Of a stretch of 64,000 nucleotides of DNA, positions 1-9,575 are shown in pieces; the first letter of the stretch is position 1; each line of letters opens with the position of its first letter. The notes under the pieces were generated by a model, which worked only from the letters and a program-made list of their open reading frames with translations, was not told the origin of the DNA and did no database searches. A program made the position numbers and the translations under genes. The DNA comes from Flavobacterium seoulense (GTDB taxonomy: Bacteria; Bacteroidota; Bacteroidia; Flavobacteriales; Flavobacteriaceae). The stretch covers positions 88,820 to 152,819 of the forward strand of contig NZ_JNCA01000013.1 in NCBI RefSeq assembly GCF_000695795.1, in the 5' to 3' direction.

Positions 1-1902
1 ATTAAAACCATTAATCCCTCCAAATAAAAATTCGCCCGAATTCAGTTTCAAAGCGGCATTAAAACTAAACTGATTGCTTTGTAAACCATCATTGGTAGAA
101 AAATTTCTAAATGTTTTTGTCTTGTAATTTAACCTGCTCAAACCATTGTAAGTACTCAACCATAAGTTCCCTTTTTTATCTTCTAATATTCTTAAAATAG
201 TATTCGAAGGCAAACCATTGGCAGTAGTATATCTTTTAAAAGTATTTGTCTTTCGATTAAACAAAAGCAATCCACCTTCCTGAGTTGCCACCCAAAGTTG
301 TTTATTTTTATCTTCAAGAATACAGCGCACAGGATAAGAAACATTTATTTTTCCGTGTTTTTTATTGTTCTTATCAATCCAGATAATCGAAGTATAATTT
401 CCTCCCCACAATTTTCCATCACTGGTTTGGGTTAAACATTGTAAGTTAGTAATGGTTTTATCATAAAGCTGAAAAGCATTTTTATTTCGATCAAAAAGAT
501 ACAAACAACCTTCATTTGTAGCACTTGCCCAAAGGTTTTTTTGAGCATCTTCATAAACCAGCCAAATGTTTTTTTCGACTTGTTTTGAATAAGGATTGTA
601 ACAGGAATAATGGCTTATCGTATTCGTTTTTGGATTAATTCGGTTTACTCCTCCTGCCCAGGTTGACAGCCAAATTTCATTATTACTATCACGAATAATA
701 TTGGTTATAAAATTACTCGAAATTGGATTAGGAGAATTAGTATTGTAAACGCTATAAATATTCTTTTTTCTGTTCCAAAAACGCAATCCTGCTCCATCCG
801 TTCCAATCCATAAATTTTGGTTTTCATCTTCACAAGCTGACAAAATAAAGTTCTGAGCCAGATTATTGTCTTTTGCATTGTACTTTATGGTTTTAAAATA
901 TTTGGGAACAGCACTAATCATACTAATTCCGCCCCGAAGCGTTCCTAACCAAATATTTCCAAAATGATCCTCATAAACACTCCAAACCGAGCTGCTTTTG
1001 ATAATTTGCTGCTGATTGTCTTTTCGATAAGGAACAAGCTGTTGGTTTGATTTATTTAAAGTATAAAGTCCCGATCCATCAGTAGCTACCCAAAGCTGGT
1101 CTTTTTTATCTCTAAAAATATTTGAAACAATACATTTAGTAGTAAAATAATTTTTTGAAATAGAATAAGTAGTTGTATCAAATAAAAAAAGTCCGTCGTC
1201 TGTTCCTAACCAGAGATTTCCTTTGCCATCCGTTTCCATACACTTTACTTCCATAAGTAAAGGTGTAATTAATTTGATTTTTTTAGAACTATAATTGTAA
1301 TTACAAATTCCTAAGTTTCTAACATATAACCAAAAACCAACTCCTTTTTTATCCTTTTGAATTCCTAAAACATCATAATTATAAGGATTAGCCGAATTGA
1401 TTATGGGAATGATTTTTCCAATAAAAGAACCTTTTTCAAAAGCTATTAAGCCCGAATTTTGTGTCGCCAATAATACCAAATCATCAGAAACCGACTTGAT
1501 TTGGTGCACCACGTTTTTTAAAACTATTGGTTGCTGCCCTTCTTTCTCTTTGAATTTTACAGAATAAAATAAGGCTTTTGATTTATCATAAACACTGGCT
1601 CCTTTATTTCCACCTACCCAAATATGATGGTTTGCATCACCTTCTAAGCAATAAACCGTATTATTAGAAAGCGATTTTTCATTATTGATTTCGTTTTTAA
1701 AGACCTTGAATGAATATCCATCATAGCGATTCAATCCATCGTAAGTTCCAAACCACATATACCCTTCTTTATCCTGATAAATAGTAGTAACCGAATTGTT
1801 TGACAAACCATCCAACATATCCAGAAATCTCACTGAATTTTCTTGAGAAAAACTGATAAAGGGATAAAAAACAAATGCTAATAATAAGGCTAGCTGTTTC
1901 AA
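1..1902 (-). CDS. Hybrid two-component system sensor, N-terminal part (partial, runs off left edge)
   Basis: The minus-strand frame is open from 1902 to the window edge (634 codons). It begins at a TTG followed by a hydrophobic export signal ending near FISFSQ. It then shows a series of two-component-regulator propeller repeats: GYMWFGTYDGLNRYDG, NLWLGTDDGLFLFD, QLWVATDGSGLYTLN, NIWLGTLRGGISMIS, NLWIGTDGAGLRFW, EIWLSTWAGGVNRIN, QLWVATQEGGLLLFN and NLWLSTYNGLSRLN. The last visible residues, GEFLFGGINGFN, are typical of the junction before a Y_Y_Y domain. By family knowledge such proteins continue with a membrane segment, histidine kinase, receiver and AraC domain, and control carbohydrate-use loci, but those parts lie outside the window. 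I see no in-frame ATG upstream, so the TTG start is inferred. The symporter upstream on the same strand is separated by a terminator. Confidence 0.85.
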   Translation of the reverse strand, partial: MKQLALLLAFVFYPFISFSQENSVRFLDMLDGLSNNSVTTIYQDKEGYMWFGTYDGLNRYDGYSFKVFKNEINNEKSLSNNTVYCLEGDANHHIWVGGNKGASVYDKSKALFYSVKFKEKEGQQPIVLKNVVHQIKSVSDDLVLLATQNSGLIAFEKGSFIGKIIPIINSANPYNYDVLGIQKDKKGVGFWLYVRNLGICNYNYSSKKIKLITPLLMEVKCMETDGKGNLWLGTDDGLFLFDTTTYSISKNYFTTKCIVSNIFRDKKDQLWVATDGSGLYTLNKSNQQLVPYRKDNQQQIIKSSSVWSVYEDHFGNIWLGTLRGGISMISAVPKYFKTIKYNAKDNNLAQNFILSACEDENQNLWIGTDGAGLRFWNRKKNIYSVYNTNSPNPISSNFITNIIRDSNNEIWLSTWAGGVNRINPKTNTISHYSCYNPYSKQVEKNIWLVYEDAQKNLWASATNEGCLYLFDRNKNAFQLYDKTITNLQCLTQTSDGKLWGGNYTSIIWIDKNNKKHGKINVSYPVRCILEDKNKQLWVATQEGGLLLFNRKTNTFKRYTTANGLPSNTILRILEDKKGNLWLSTYNGLSRLNYKTKTFRNFSTNDGLQSNQFSFNAALKLNSGEFLFGGINGFN

Positions 1903-2014
1903 AATGAAAAATTTAATATTTTTTAATTCACTGGAGTCTAAAATTTTATAAAATTAATCAATCTTATAAAATTGTAAATACAACAATAAATACAATCTTT
2001 ATTTTAGAATAAAA

Positions 2015-2049
2015 AAAAGTGCGAAATAATAAAATTAAATCGCACTTTT
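2015..2049 (-). terminator. Intrinsic terminator after the SGLT-like symporter gene
   Basis: The arms AAAAGTGCGA and TCGCACTTTT pair perfectly around a 15-base AT-rich loop. On the minus strand the second arm runs into a T tract. It lies just beyond the symporter stop, so it separates that gene from the hybrid sensor. Confidence 0.75.
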
Positions 2050-2072
2050 TATAATATAATTTTAAAAATCTG

Positions 2073-3758
2073 CTACCAGAACTTCACGTATAAAGCAGCG
2101 ATAATTAATAAAGTAATGATGATTAATACTGTTGTTTGTGGTTTTACCTTGAACATTTCAGTATCTAATTCGAATGCTTTAGGGTTTACTTTTGGTCCTG
2201 CAAAACTAATTCCAATCATCAATAACATCGTAAACAAGAATGATAATCCCATACAAATGTGGAACGGAATTTCGAAACCACCTTTACCATTTGGCCATGC
2301 CGTGTATAAGAATGTTTCGTTGCCAAACAATGCAGGAGCAAATTCATTAAATAAAACCGATAATAAGAATCCTGCAATTACACCAACAATAGCGGCTGTT
2401 CCTGTTGTTCTCTTCCAGAACATTCCTAAGAAAAACATAGCAAATACTCCAGGGCTAATAAATCCTGTATATTTTTGGATATAGGTAAATCCTCCTACTC
2501 CGCCAATTCCTAAAACGTCATTCCAAGTAAACAATACAGCCAAAACCATTGAAGCAAAAACCGCATAACGACCAATGTTTACCTGAGCTCTGTCTGAAGC
2601 TTCTTTTTGAATGTATTTTTTATGAACGTCTAAAGTATAGATAGTGGAAATACTATTTACTTTTCCAGCTAATGAAGCTACGATAGCAGCAGTTAAAGCA
2701 GCAACTGACAATCCTTTTAATCCTGTAGGTAAGAATGTCAACATCGCTGAATAAGCTCCATCTTTTCCTCCAACTAATTGTGGTAAATGTCCTCCTTCGT
2801 ATAAAACATAAGCTGCAATACCAGGTAACATTACAATTACAGGCATTAATAATTTTAATAATCCTGCAAATAAAATACCTGTACGAGCCGTTGTTAAATC
2901 AGCTCCAAGAGCTCTTTGCGTGATGTATTGGTTACATCCCCAATAGTTTAAGTTGATGATCCAGATACCCGCTAAATAAGATAAAATTCCAGGAAAAGTA
3001 AGGTATTTGTCAATCTCTAATTGAGTAGAATTCTCATTTGGTCTTGGAATAATCATTTTAAAATGTTCCGGTGCTTTTTCCATCAAAACATTGAATCCCG
3101 CAATAGCGTCCTGACCTACACCAAAATATTGTCCAACAGTTGTCAAGGCAATATAAGAAGTTACTAAACCTCCAATAATCAAAACCGCTACCTGAATAAC
3201 ATCAGTATAAGCTACCACTTTCATACCTCCAAGAGAGATAATCAAAGCAAAAATAGCTAATCCTAACATGATTACATGAAGATAATCGCCTCCTGCTAAT
3301 CCGTTGATAGCAACTGCTCCTAAGTATAGAATCGAAGTTAAATTCACAAAAACATATAAAAACAACCAGAAAACAGCCATAATCAATGCTGTTGACTCAT
3401 TATAACGTGTTTTTAAGAACTGCGGCATGGTGTAAATCTTGTTCTTTAAATAAACAGGAATAAACCAAATGGCAATAATAATCAAAGCAATAGCAGCAAC
3501 CCATTCGTAAGCAGCAACAGCAATTCCTAAGAAGAAACCTTCTCCACTCATTCCAATAAATTGTTCTGCTGAAATGTTAGAAGCAATAAGTGAAGCTCCA
3601 ATTGCCCACCATGTTAAAGTTCCTTCGGCTAAGAAATACGCCTTAGCATCGTGTTCGTTTTTCTCGCGTTTGCGATAAACGATATATCCGTAAATAGATA
3701 CAATTAAAAAATAGATGATAAATACTGCATAATCTGCAAATTCGAGACTTGAGCTCAT
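2073..3758 (-). CDS. Sodium/solute symporter, SGLT-like (SSS family)
   Basis: The 561-residue protein is hydrophobic throughout, with about 14 predicted membrane segments, and belongs to the sodium:solute symporter family. The segments NISAEQFIGMSGEGFFLG (near residue 61) and NYWGCNQYITQRALGA (near residue 270) closely resemble the sodium/galactose transporter vSGLT of Vibrio. A sugar substrate is therefore the best guess. Length is normal for SGLT-type members. The gene stands alone between a terminator downstream and a 420-base gap upstream. The hybrid two-component sensor just downstream suggests a carbohydrate-use context, but the actual sugar cannot be read from the sequence. Confidence 0.9.
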   Translation of the reverse strand: MSSSLEFADYAVFIIYFLIVSIYGYIVYRKREKNEHDAKAYFLAEGTLTWWAIGASLIASNISAEQFIGMSGEGFFLGIAVAAYEWVAAIALIIIAIWFIPVYLKNKIYTMPQFLKTRYNESTALIMAVFWLFLYVFVNLTSILYLGAVAINGLAGGDYLHVIMLGLAIFALIISLGGMKVVAYTDVIQVAVLIIGGLVTSYIALTTVGQYFGVGQDAIAGFNVLMEKAPEHFKMIIPRPNENSTQLEIDKYLTFPGILSYLAGIWIINLNYWGCNQYITQRALGADLTTARTGILFAGLLKLLMPVIVMLPGIAAYVLYEGGHLPQLVGGKDGAYSAMLTFLPTGLKGLSVAALTAAIVASLAGKVNSISTIYTLDVHKKYIQKEASDRAQVNIGRYAVFASMVLAVLFTWNDVLGIGGVGGFTYIQKYTGFISPGVFAMFFLGMFWKRTTGTAAIVGVIAGFLLSVLFNEFAPALFGNETFLYTAWPNGKGGFEIPFHICMGLSFLFTMLLMIGISFAGPKVNPKAFELDTEMFKVKPQTTVLIIITLLIIAALYVKFW

Positions 3759-4179
3759 AAGAAAACGTTTTTTTTAGTTAGTTAATAATAGATTTTAGTT
3801 GATAATTTATATTTTTTTATGATAACTCAGTGTAATAATCATTCTAAAAACGCAATGAGAATAATTTATTCGTAATGATTTATCACCTTAGAATTTCGTT
3901 GCAAATACTGTTATAAAATAGTACATCAATTATATTTTTGTACATTTTTTATGAAAAACGAAATCCAAAAGTAAAATAAAAAAGCTTACCTACATCATTT
4001 TTTTAAATGTAATTCCAACATTTAATAAACAAACAGAACATAAAAACCTAAAAAACAACAATTTAACAATTAAAAAAACTGGTATGGTTCATTAAAATTT
4101 AACTAAAAACAGTCTAAATAATTTTAAAAAATCTTACATTATTTAATTGAAAACATAAAGAATTGCCGTTATTAAGAAA
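3759..4179. other. Non-coding gap upstream of the symporter gene
   Basis: This very AT-rich stretch lies between the birA 3' end and the symporter start. I see no credible reading frame. On the minus strand a box TACTTTTG (3966-3973) fits the Bacteroidetes -7 consensus and could drive the symporter with a leader of about 200 bases. On the plus strand TATTTTTG occurs at 3933-3940, but no plus-strand gene follows it. No riboswitch or clear terminator was recognised. Confidence 0.5.
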
Positions 4180-4908
4180 TCAATACAACATTTGAATTTC
4201 TTTAATTCCATATTCTTCAATACGATCGTTTTCTAATAAAAGCACTAACTTTCCTCTATTCGAAACTCCTTTTATAATTCCCATAAAAGGTTTTTGATTA
4301 GCAATTGAAAAAGCCATTGGAATTCCTTTTTTAAAAAGTAAGTCTAAATAACTTTTCCATAAAACATCAGGATTAGTGCTAAGAAGTTCGAAATTTACTT
4401 TTAATCTTTCTACTATCAGTACTACCAATTCGTCTTTATCAAAAGTAGCATTAGCCACAACTGCCATCGACGAAGCTTTGGGTAAATTATCAAAATCAGT
4501 TTGATTAACATTTAAACCAATTCCAATAATTGTAGTAATGGAACCATCGCTTTTAAAACTATTTTCAATTAAAATGCCAGCCAATTTAAAATTATCTGAC
4601 ATAATGTCGTTAGGCCATTTAATGCTTAAATTCTTTATACTAAAAGTTTTCAGCACTTCAATCACTGCTAATGCGGTGGCAATATTGAGTTTATAAATTT
4701 CATCTGAATTCACTAACAAATCCTTTACAAAAACACTCATTATTAGATTTTTAGACTTTTCAGAATTCCAAACTGCCCCCATTTGCCCCTTGCCTTTTGT
4801 TTGATTTTCAGCAGTAACAACTGTGTAGTTTTCAAGTTCCTGTGTAGCTGATATTCCTTTGAGAAAATCATTTGTAGAATCTATGGCATCGAGTTTGATT
4901 AGTTTCAT
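4180..4908 (-). CDS. birA: Biotin--[acetyl-CoA-carboxylase] ligase
   Basis: This biotin protein ligase activates biotin with ATP and attaches it to the lysine of biotin carrier proteins. Visible motifs are the early DAIDSTNDFL, the biotin/AMP-binding loop KGKGQMGAVWNS (near residue 40) and KWPNDI (near residue 98), followed by LAGILIE and a GIGLNVNQ stretch. At 242 residues it holds only the catalytic and C-terminal domains; the N-terminal helix-turn-helix of E. coli BirA is absent, so it should not act as a biotin-operon repressor. A TTG lies two codons earlier, but the ATG at 4908 is the natural start. The gene is divergent from rsfS with about 100 bases between, so the two probably share a promoter region. 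Confidence 0.93.
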   Translation of the reverse strand: MKLIKLDAIDSTNDFLKGISATQELENYTVVTAENQTKGKGQMGAVWNSEKSKNLIMSVFVKDLLVNSDEIYKLNIATALAVIEVLKTFSIKNLSIKWPNDIMSDNFKLAGILIENSFKSDGSITTIIGIGLNVNQTDFDNLPKASSMAVVANATFDKDELVVLIVERLKVNFELLSTNPDVLWKSYLDLLFKKGIPMAFSIANQKPFMGIIKGVSNRGKLVLLLENDRIEEYGIKEIQMLY

Positions 4909-5005
4909 TAGCAATTATTTTTGTAACATATTTTAATATTATGTTAAGGTTCAAAAATAATGACAAAAAATGGTAACTTTACACACTTATTATTAAAAAT
5001 AATTC

Positions 5006-5377
5006 ATGGCAAAAAAAACTGTAAATAATGATGCCTTATTAGCAAACATTATCAAAGGAATAGAAGAAGTAAAAGGAAATGATATAGATATTCTCGATCT
5101 TAGAGAAATTGACACCGCAGTTTGCGACTATTTTGTTATCTGCAACGGAAATTCAAATACTCAGGTTAACGCAATTGTTAACTCCATTCAAAAAGTTGTT
5201 TCAAAAGAAATTAAAGATAAACCATGGCATGTTGAAGGAACTGACAATGCCGAATGGGTACTTATGGACTATGTAAACATTGTAGTGCATGTTTTCCAAA
5301 AACAAATTAGAGAATATTACAATATCGAAAGTTTGTGGGGAGACGCAAAAATAACTACAATTGTAAATAAATACTAA
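5006..5377 (+). CDS. rsfS: Ribosome silencing factor RsfS (Iojap family)
   Basis: This 123-residue protein matches the RsfS/YbeB/Iojap family, which binds ribosomal protein L14 and blocks joining of the 30S and 50S subunits when translation should slow. The conserved core is visible: DLREIDTAVCDYFVICNGNS, then KPWHVEGTDNAEWVLMDY and VVHVFQKQIREYYNIE, ending in LWGDA. Length is normal for the family. It lies 15 bases before ftsH on the same strand, so the two are probably one operon, an arrangement common in flavobacteria. The near-consensus box TAACTTTA about 30 bases upstream may be its promoter. Confidence 0.95.
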   Translation: MAKKTVNNDALLANIIKGIEEVKGNDIDILDLREIDTAVCDYFVICNGNSNTQVNAIVNSIQKVVSKEIKDKPWHVEGTDNAEWVLMDYVNIVVHVFQKQIREYYNIESLWGDAKITTIVNKY

Positions 5378-5392
5378 AGAAGACAATAAATA

Positions 5393-7318
5393 ATGGCTAA
5401 AGACAACAACCCAAATCCTAATAAATTTAGAATAAGTCCATGGTTAGTATACACTGCCATTTTGCTTATTTTCTTATTTATCAGCTTTGTAACTGGCAGT
5501 TCCAGCTTACAAGAGCCGGCTCAATTAAAGTCCTCTAACATTGACAATATGTTAGCCAAAGGGCAAATTAAAAATGTTATTATTTTTAACAACAAAGATG
5601 CTGAAATTTACCTTTCGGATGCAGGATTAAAAGATCCGGCAAATAAAAGCGTAGCTAAAGATATCTTTGACAGACCAAACAAAGGACCACATTACACCAC
5701 AAAATTTGGTGATTTAAAATCTTTTCAGGAAAAATTAGATCAGGCAAAAGCCGAGAAAAAATTAGTTGATTACGATTTTAAAGAAGCAAGCAACTGGTCT
5801 GACATCCTTATCAGTTTACTTCCTGTAATTATCATCATTGGAGTTTGGATTTTTATAATGCGTAAAATGTCAGGTGGTGGCGCTGGTGGTGGCGGACAAA
5901 TTTTCAACATCGGAAAATCAAAAGCAAGACTTTTTGACGAAAAAAACGATGTAAAAACTACTTTTAAAGATGTTGCCGGATTAGAAGGTGCTAAAGAAGA
6001 AATCCAGGAAATTGTTGAATTTCTTAAAAACCCTGAAAAATTCACTAATCTTGGAGGTAAAATACCAAAAGGTGCTTTACTTGTAGGGCCTCCGGGAACA
6101 GGAAAAACATTGTTGGCTAAAGCTGTAGCCGGTGAAGCTCAGGTACCATTTTTCTCTTTATCAGGTTCTGATTTTGTCGAAATGTTTGTTGGTGTTGGTG
6201 CTTCGAGAGTACGTGATTTATTCAAGCAAGCTAAAGAAAAATCGCCAGCCATTATTTTCATTGACGAAATTGACGCTGTAGGTAGAGCTCGTGGAAAAAA
6301 CAACATGTCAGGCGGAAACGACGAAAGAGAAAACACTTTGAACCAATTGCTAACCGAAATGGATGGTTTTGGCAGTAAAACCAATGTGATTGTCTTAGCA
6401 GCAACCAATAGAGCCGATGTACTAGACAAAGCTTTAATGCGTGCAGGTCGTTTTGACAGACAAATTTATGTAGACTTACCGGACGTTCGTGAACGTGCCG
6501 AAATTTTTCAGGTACATCTTGCTCCTTTGAAAAAAGTAGAAGGCTTAGATCTTGACTTTTTAGCAAAACAAACTCCAGGTTTTTCAGGAGCTGATATTGC
6601 TAACGTATGTAACGAAGCGGCGTTAATTGCTGCACGTAACAATAAAACCGCTGTTGACAAACAAGATTTCCTTGATGCTGTTGACAGAATTGTAGGTGGA
6701 TTAGAAAAGAAAAATAAAATCATCACTGCTGAAGAGAAGAAAGCAATCGCTATTCACGAAGCAGGTCACGCCACTGTGAGCTGGATGTTAGAGCACGCTG
6801 CACCATTAATCAAAGTAACTATTGTTCCTCGTGGGCAGAGTTTAGGAGCTGCATGGTATTTACCGGAAGAACGTCAAATTGTACGTCCTGACCAAATGCT
6901 GGACGAAATGTGCGCTACTATGGGAGGAAGAGCTGCTGAAAAAGTAACTTTCAACCGTATTTCGACCGGTGCTTTAAGCGATTTAGAAAAAGTGACTAAA
7001 CAAGCTCGCGCTATGGTTACTATCTATGGTTTGAATGACAAAATAGGAAACGTTACTTATTATGATTCATCAGGACAAAGCGAATATAGTTTCTCAAAAC
7101 CGTATTCTGATGAGACCGCAAAAATCATAGATAGCGAAATATCAGCACTTATCGAAAGTCAATACGAAAGAGCGATTCAAATCTTAGAAGAAAACAAAGA
7201 TAAATTAAATCAGCTTGCTGATATTCTTATCGAAAAAGAAGTAATTTTTAAAGACGATTTAGAAGCTATTTTTGGAAAAAGAAGCTTTGACAAAAATTTA
7301 GAAGAAGTAGTCTCTTAA
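5393..7318 (+). CDS. ftsH: ATP-dependent zinc metalloprotease FtsH
   Basis: This is the membrane-anchored AAA+ protease that degrades short-lived and misfolded membrane and cytosolic proteins. Two N-terminal membrane segments are visible (about residues 19-36 and 131-151) with a periplasmic domain between. After a glycine-rich linker comes the AAA module: Walker A GPPGTGKT (about 229), Walker B IIFIDEIDA, and second region of homology ATNRADVLDKALMRAGRFDR. The protease domain carries the zinc site HEAGH and the later GALSDLEKVTKQA stretch. The length of 641 residues is typical. It is downstream of rsfS and followed by a strong hairpin terminator. Confidence 0.98.
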   Translation: MAKDNNPNPNKFRISPWLVYTAILLIFLFISFVTGSSSLQEPAQLKSSNIDNMLAKGQIKNVIIFNNKDAEIYLSDAGLKDPANKSVAKDIFDRPNKGPHYTTKFGDLKSFQEKLDQAKAEKKLVDYDFKEASNWSDILISLLPVIIIIGVWIFIMRKMSGGGAGGGGQIFNIGKSKARLFDEKNDVKTTFKDVAGLEGAKEEIQEIVEFLKNPEKFTNLGGKIPKGALLVGPPGTGKTLLAKAVAGEAQVPFFSLSGSDFVEMFVGVGASRVRDLFKQAKEKSPAIIFIDEIDAVGRARGKNNMSGGNDERENTLNQLLTEMDGFGSKTNVIVLAATNRADVLDKALMRAGRFDRQIYVDLPDVRERAEIFQVHLAPLKKVEGLDLDFLAKQTPGFSGADIANVCNEAALIAARNNKTAVDKQDFLDAVDRIVGGLEKKNKIITAEEKKAIAIHEAGHATVSWMLEHAAPLIKVTIVPRGQSLGAAWYLPEERQIVRPDQMLDEMCATMGGRAAEKVTFNRISTGALSDLEKVTKQARAMVTIYGLNDKIGNVTYYDSSGQSEYSFSKPYSDETAKIIDSEISALIESQYERAIQILEENKDKLNQLADILIEKEVIFKDDLEAIFGKRSFDKNLEEVVS

Positions 7319-7342
7319 TTAAGTACTTAGTATAAATTATTT

Positions 7343-7381
7343 AAAATCTTAATTCAAAACAGCGTTTTGAATTAAGATTTT
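7343..7381 (+). terminator. Strong intrinsic terminator after ftsH
   Basis: Two perfectly complementary 18-base arms (7343-7360 and 7364-7381) are separated only by AGC and followed by more Ts. It ends the rsfS-ftsH unit. The promoter box of the next operon starts within three bases of its end. Confidence 0.9.
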
Positions 7382-7383
7382 TT

Positions 7384-7391
7384 TATCTTTG
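7384..7391 (+). promoter_or_regulatory. -7 box TATCTTTG for the LUD-cdsA-psd operon
   Basis: An exact TAnnTTTG box lies 37 bases before the ATG of the LUD gene, directly after the ftsH terminator. A TTG occurs 14 bases upstream inside the hairpin, which is shorter than the usual spacing, so only the -7 element is well supported. Confidence 0.6.
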
Positions 7392-7428
7392 AACGGTTAC
7401 TAACACTATATTAAGTCACCTACAAAAT

Positions 7429-8034
7429 ATGAGTCTTTTTAGAAAACTTTTTGGATCTAGTATTTCGGCATCAGATGAGGAAAAAGAAACTCAGGAAAAC
7501 AACTTCTTTCCTGAAAACAATAATATATCTGTAGACGAGCGATTTATCTTCAATTTTAAAAAAAATGGAGGTAAATTTTTATACTGTGAAAATGCTCAGG
7601 AAGTAAAAGACCAATTTGAAAACATACTCGAAGAAAATGACTGGTTTGAGAGCGAAGTACTTTGCTACGACTCCAACTTATTTGGATTATTAGACGAAAA
7701 TAAACTAAGTTACAATAAACCATCAAATCCTAAATTCCTTTTATCGAGTTGTGAAAATTTAATTGCCGAAGAAGGTTCTATACTTTTTTCGTCAAAACAA
7801 ATCAAACAACACAAGCCAAACGAACTACCAACCGACATTGTAGTTCTGGCAACAACAAGCCAAATCCTTGCCATGAAAAGCGACGGATTGAGCGCTATAA
7901 AAAAGAAATACGAACGAGATTACCCTACCAATATTACAGCTATTAAATATTTTGAAAAAGCAAAAGAAGAAGACTTTACCCAATATGGAAGTTCGGCTAA
8001 AAATCTTTATTTATTGCTTTTAGAAGATCTTTAA
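7429..8034 (+). CDS. LUD domain protein (LutC/YkgG-like)
   Basis: A 201-residue cytosolic protein that resembles the LUD (lactate utilisation) domain family, with conserved-looking stretches GSILFSSKQIKQHKPNELP and DIVVLATTSQILAMKSDG in the second half. The first 50 residues are charged and low-complexity (ASDEEKETQENN). In LutC-type proteins the domain belongs to an L-lactate oxidation complex, but no lutA or lutB partner is present here. The gene instead opens a tight run with cdsA, which begins one base after its stop. Its role in that lipid setting is unknown; this is a family call, not a functional one. Confidence 0.75.
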   Translation: MSLFRKLFGSSISASDEEKETQENNFFPENNNISVDERFIFNFKKNGGKFLYCENAQEVKDQFENILEENDWFESEVLCYDSNLFGLLDENKLSYNKPSNPKFLLSSCENLIAEEGSILFSSKQIKQHKPNELPTDIVVLATTSQILAMKSDGLSAIKKKYERDYPTNITAIKYFEKAKEEDFTQYGSSAKNLYLLLLEDL

Positions 8035-8035
8035 A

Positions 8036-8926
8036 ATGAATGAAACTTTAAAAAGATCAATATCGGGTGCTATTTATATCCTTTTATTGATAGCTTCTAT
8101 ATTATTTTCGACCGAAAGTTTTTTTATACTTTTTGGTATATTTTTAATTATTGCCATTTACGAGTTTTGTAATCTTACACAAGTCAACAAAATACTACCA
8201 TTAATTGCCGGAACTTTATTGTATTGCACCATAACATTAATTAGTCATTACAATAAAATAACTGCCGCCACAATTAGCGAATATCTAGGGACAAATATTG
8301 AAATCACAGTCAATATTCAGCAGCTCAACATTATATTATTAGCAGTTACATTAGTTGTTTCGGTAAAATGTATTCTTTTCCTTTTTTATGATAATGTTCA
8401 AAAAATAAGTACTTCGTCTAAATATCTTTATTTAGTGGGATACATTATATTACCGTTTGTATTTATAACTAAGATTTCTTTCGGAATAAAAGATTATAAC
8501 CCAAAAATCATTCTTGGATTATTCATTTTAATTTGGACCAATGATTCCTTCGCATACATTGTTGGAAAATCCATTGGAAAAAACAAATTATTCGAACGCA
8601 TATCTCCTAAAAAAACTATTGAAGGATTCTTAGGAGGATTAGTTTTTGCTGTTTTTGCAGGTTATTTAATCTCTAAATATTACATAAAAGCAAAACCTGA
8701 ATTTAGTCAACAATCCATATTAATTTGGACATCAATCGCTGCTATTGTTGGTATATTTGGCACCATTGGCGATTTGATAGAATCTAAATTCAAACGAATT
8801 GCCGGCGTAAAAGACAGCGGAAATATTATGCCCGGACACGGAGGTGTACTAGATAGACTAGATAGTGTTATATTTGTAGCGCCATTTATATTTTTATTTT
8901 ACCAAATTTTAAATTATGTTTCATAA
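8036..8926 (+). CDS. cdsA: Phosphatidate cytidylyltransferase
   Basis: CDP-diacylglycerol synthase: it makes CDP-diacylglycerol from phosphatidic acid and CTP at the inner membrane, the branch point to all phospholipids. The 296-residue protein has about eight membrane segments. The C-terminal family signature is clear (KRIAGVKDSGNIMPGHGGVL followed by DRLDS, about residues 253-277), as is the earlier NDSFAYIVGKSIGKNKL. It starts one base after the LUD gene and overlaps psd by 11 bases, so translation of the three is probably coupled. Confidence 0.97.
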   Translation: MNETLKRSISGAIYILLLIASILFSTESFFILFGIFLIIAIYEFCNLTQVNKILPLIAGTLLYCTITLISHYNKITAATISEYLGTNIEITVNIQQLNIILLAVTLVVSVKCILFLFYDNVQKISTSSKYLYLVGYIILPFVFITKISFGIKDYNPKIILGLFILIWTNDSFAYIVGKSIGKNKLFERISPKKTIEGFLGGLVFAVFAGYLISKYYIKAKPEFSQQSILIWTSIAAIVGIFGTIGDLIESKFKRIAGVKDSGNIMPGHGGVLDRLDSVIFVAPFIFLFYQILNYVS

Positions 8927-9575
8927 AGAAGGAGCCCCATCAATTTCATTAGGTATAGTATTTACTGTTGCTGTACTATTACTTGCTGATAAATTTATCG
9001 ATATCTATTGGTTGCAAAAATCGGTTCAAATCTTTGGCCTTTTAGTTTTAATCATCATTTTACAATTCTTTAGAAATCCTAAAAGAAAAGTAACTATCAA
9101 CGAAAATCAAATCATTGCTCCAGTTGATGGAAAAGTAGTGGTTATTGAAGAAGTTTACGAAGGTGAATATTTTAAAGACAAACGTTTACAGGTTTCTATC
9201 TTCATGTCGCCTATCAATGTTCACGTAACTCGATATGCTATGAACGGAATTATTAAGTTTAGTAAATACCATCCCGGTAAATTTTTAGTAGCCTGGCATC
9301 CAAAAGCAAGCGAAGAAAATGAAAGAACCACTGTGGTGATTGAAAACAATACTTTTGGTGCTATTTTATACCGTCAGATTGCCGGAGCTTTAGCACGCCG
9401 AATTGTAAATTATGCACAGGAAGGAATGCAGGTAGTACAGGGAACTGATGCCGGATTTATTAAATTTGGCTCAAGAGTAGATTTATTTTTACCTTTAGGA
9501 ACTCCAATAAATGTAGTATTGAATCAAAAAGCAATTGGAGGAAAAACAATTATTGCAACAAAAGATAATGACTAA
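8916..9575 (+). CDS. psd: Phosphatidylserine decarboxylase family protein
   Basis: This enzyme converts phosphatidylserine to phosphatidylethanolamine. The 219-residue length fits the short bacterial PSD-A-type proenzyme. Two hydrophobic segments lie at the N-terminus, followed by APVDGKVVVIEE, FMSPINVHVTRYAMNG and KYHPGKFLVAWHPKASEENE. The self-cleavage site is the Gly-Ser in IKFGSRVDLFLP near the C-terminus; cleavage there would create the pyruvoyl cofactor on the small chain. It overlaps cdsA at its 5' end and the next gene by eight bases at its 3' end, consistent with a phospholipid synthesis operon. Confidence 0.95.
   Translation: MFHKEGAPSISLGIVFTVAVLLLADKFIDIYWLQKSVQIFGLLVLIIILQFFRNPKRKVTINENQIIAPVDGKVVVIEEVYEGEYFKDKRLQVSIFMSPINVHVTRYAMNGIIKFSKYHPGKFLVAWHPKASEENERTTVVIENNTFGAILYRQIAGALARRIVNYAQEGMQVVQGTDAGFIKFGSRVDLFLPLGTPINVVLNQKAIGGKTIIATKDND

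Noticed and set aside
2116..2484. A 122-codon plus-strand frame inside the symporter gene
   Set aside because: It is the antisense shadow of a clear SSS-family transporter and shows no family motif.
6139..6726. Three minus-strand frames inside ftsH
   Set aside because: They lie opposite the highly conserved AAA and protease domains; their codon patterns mirror ftsH.
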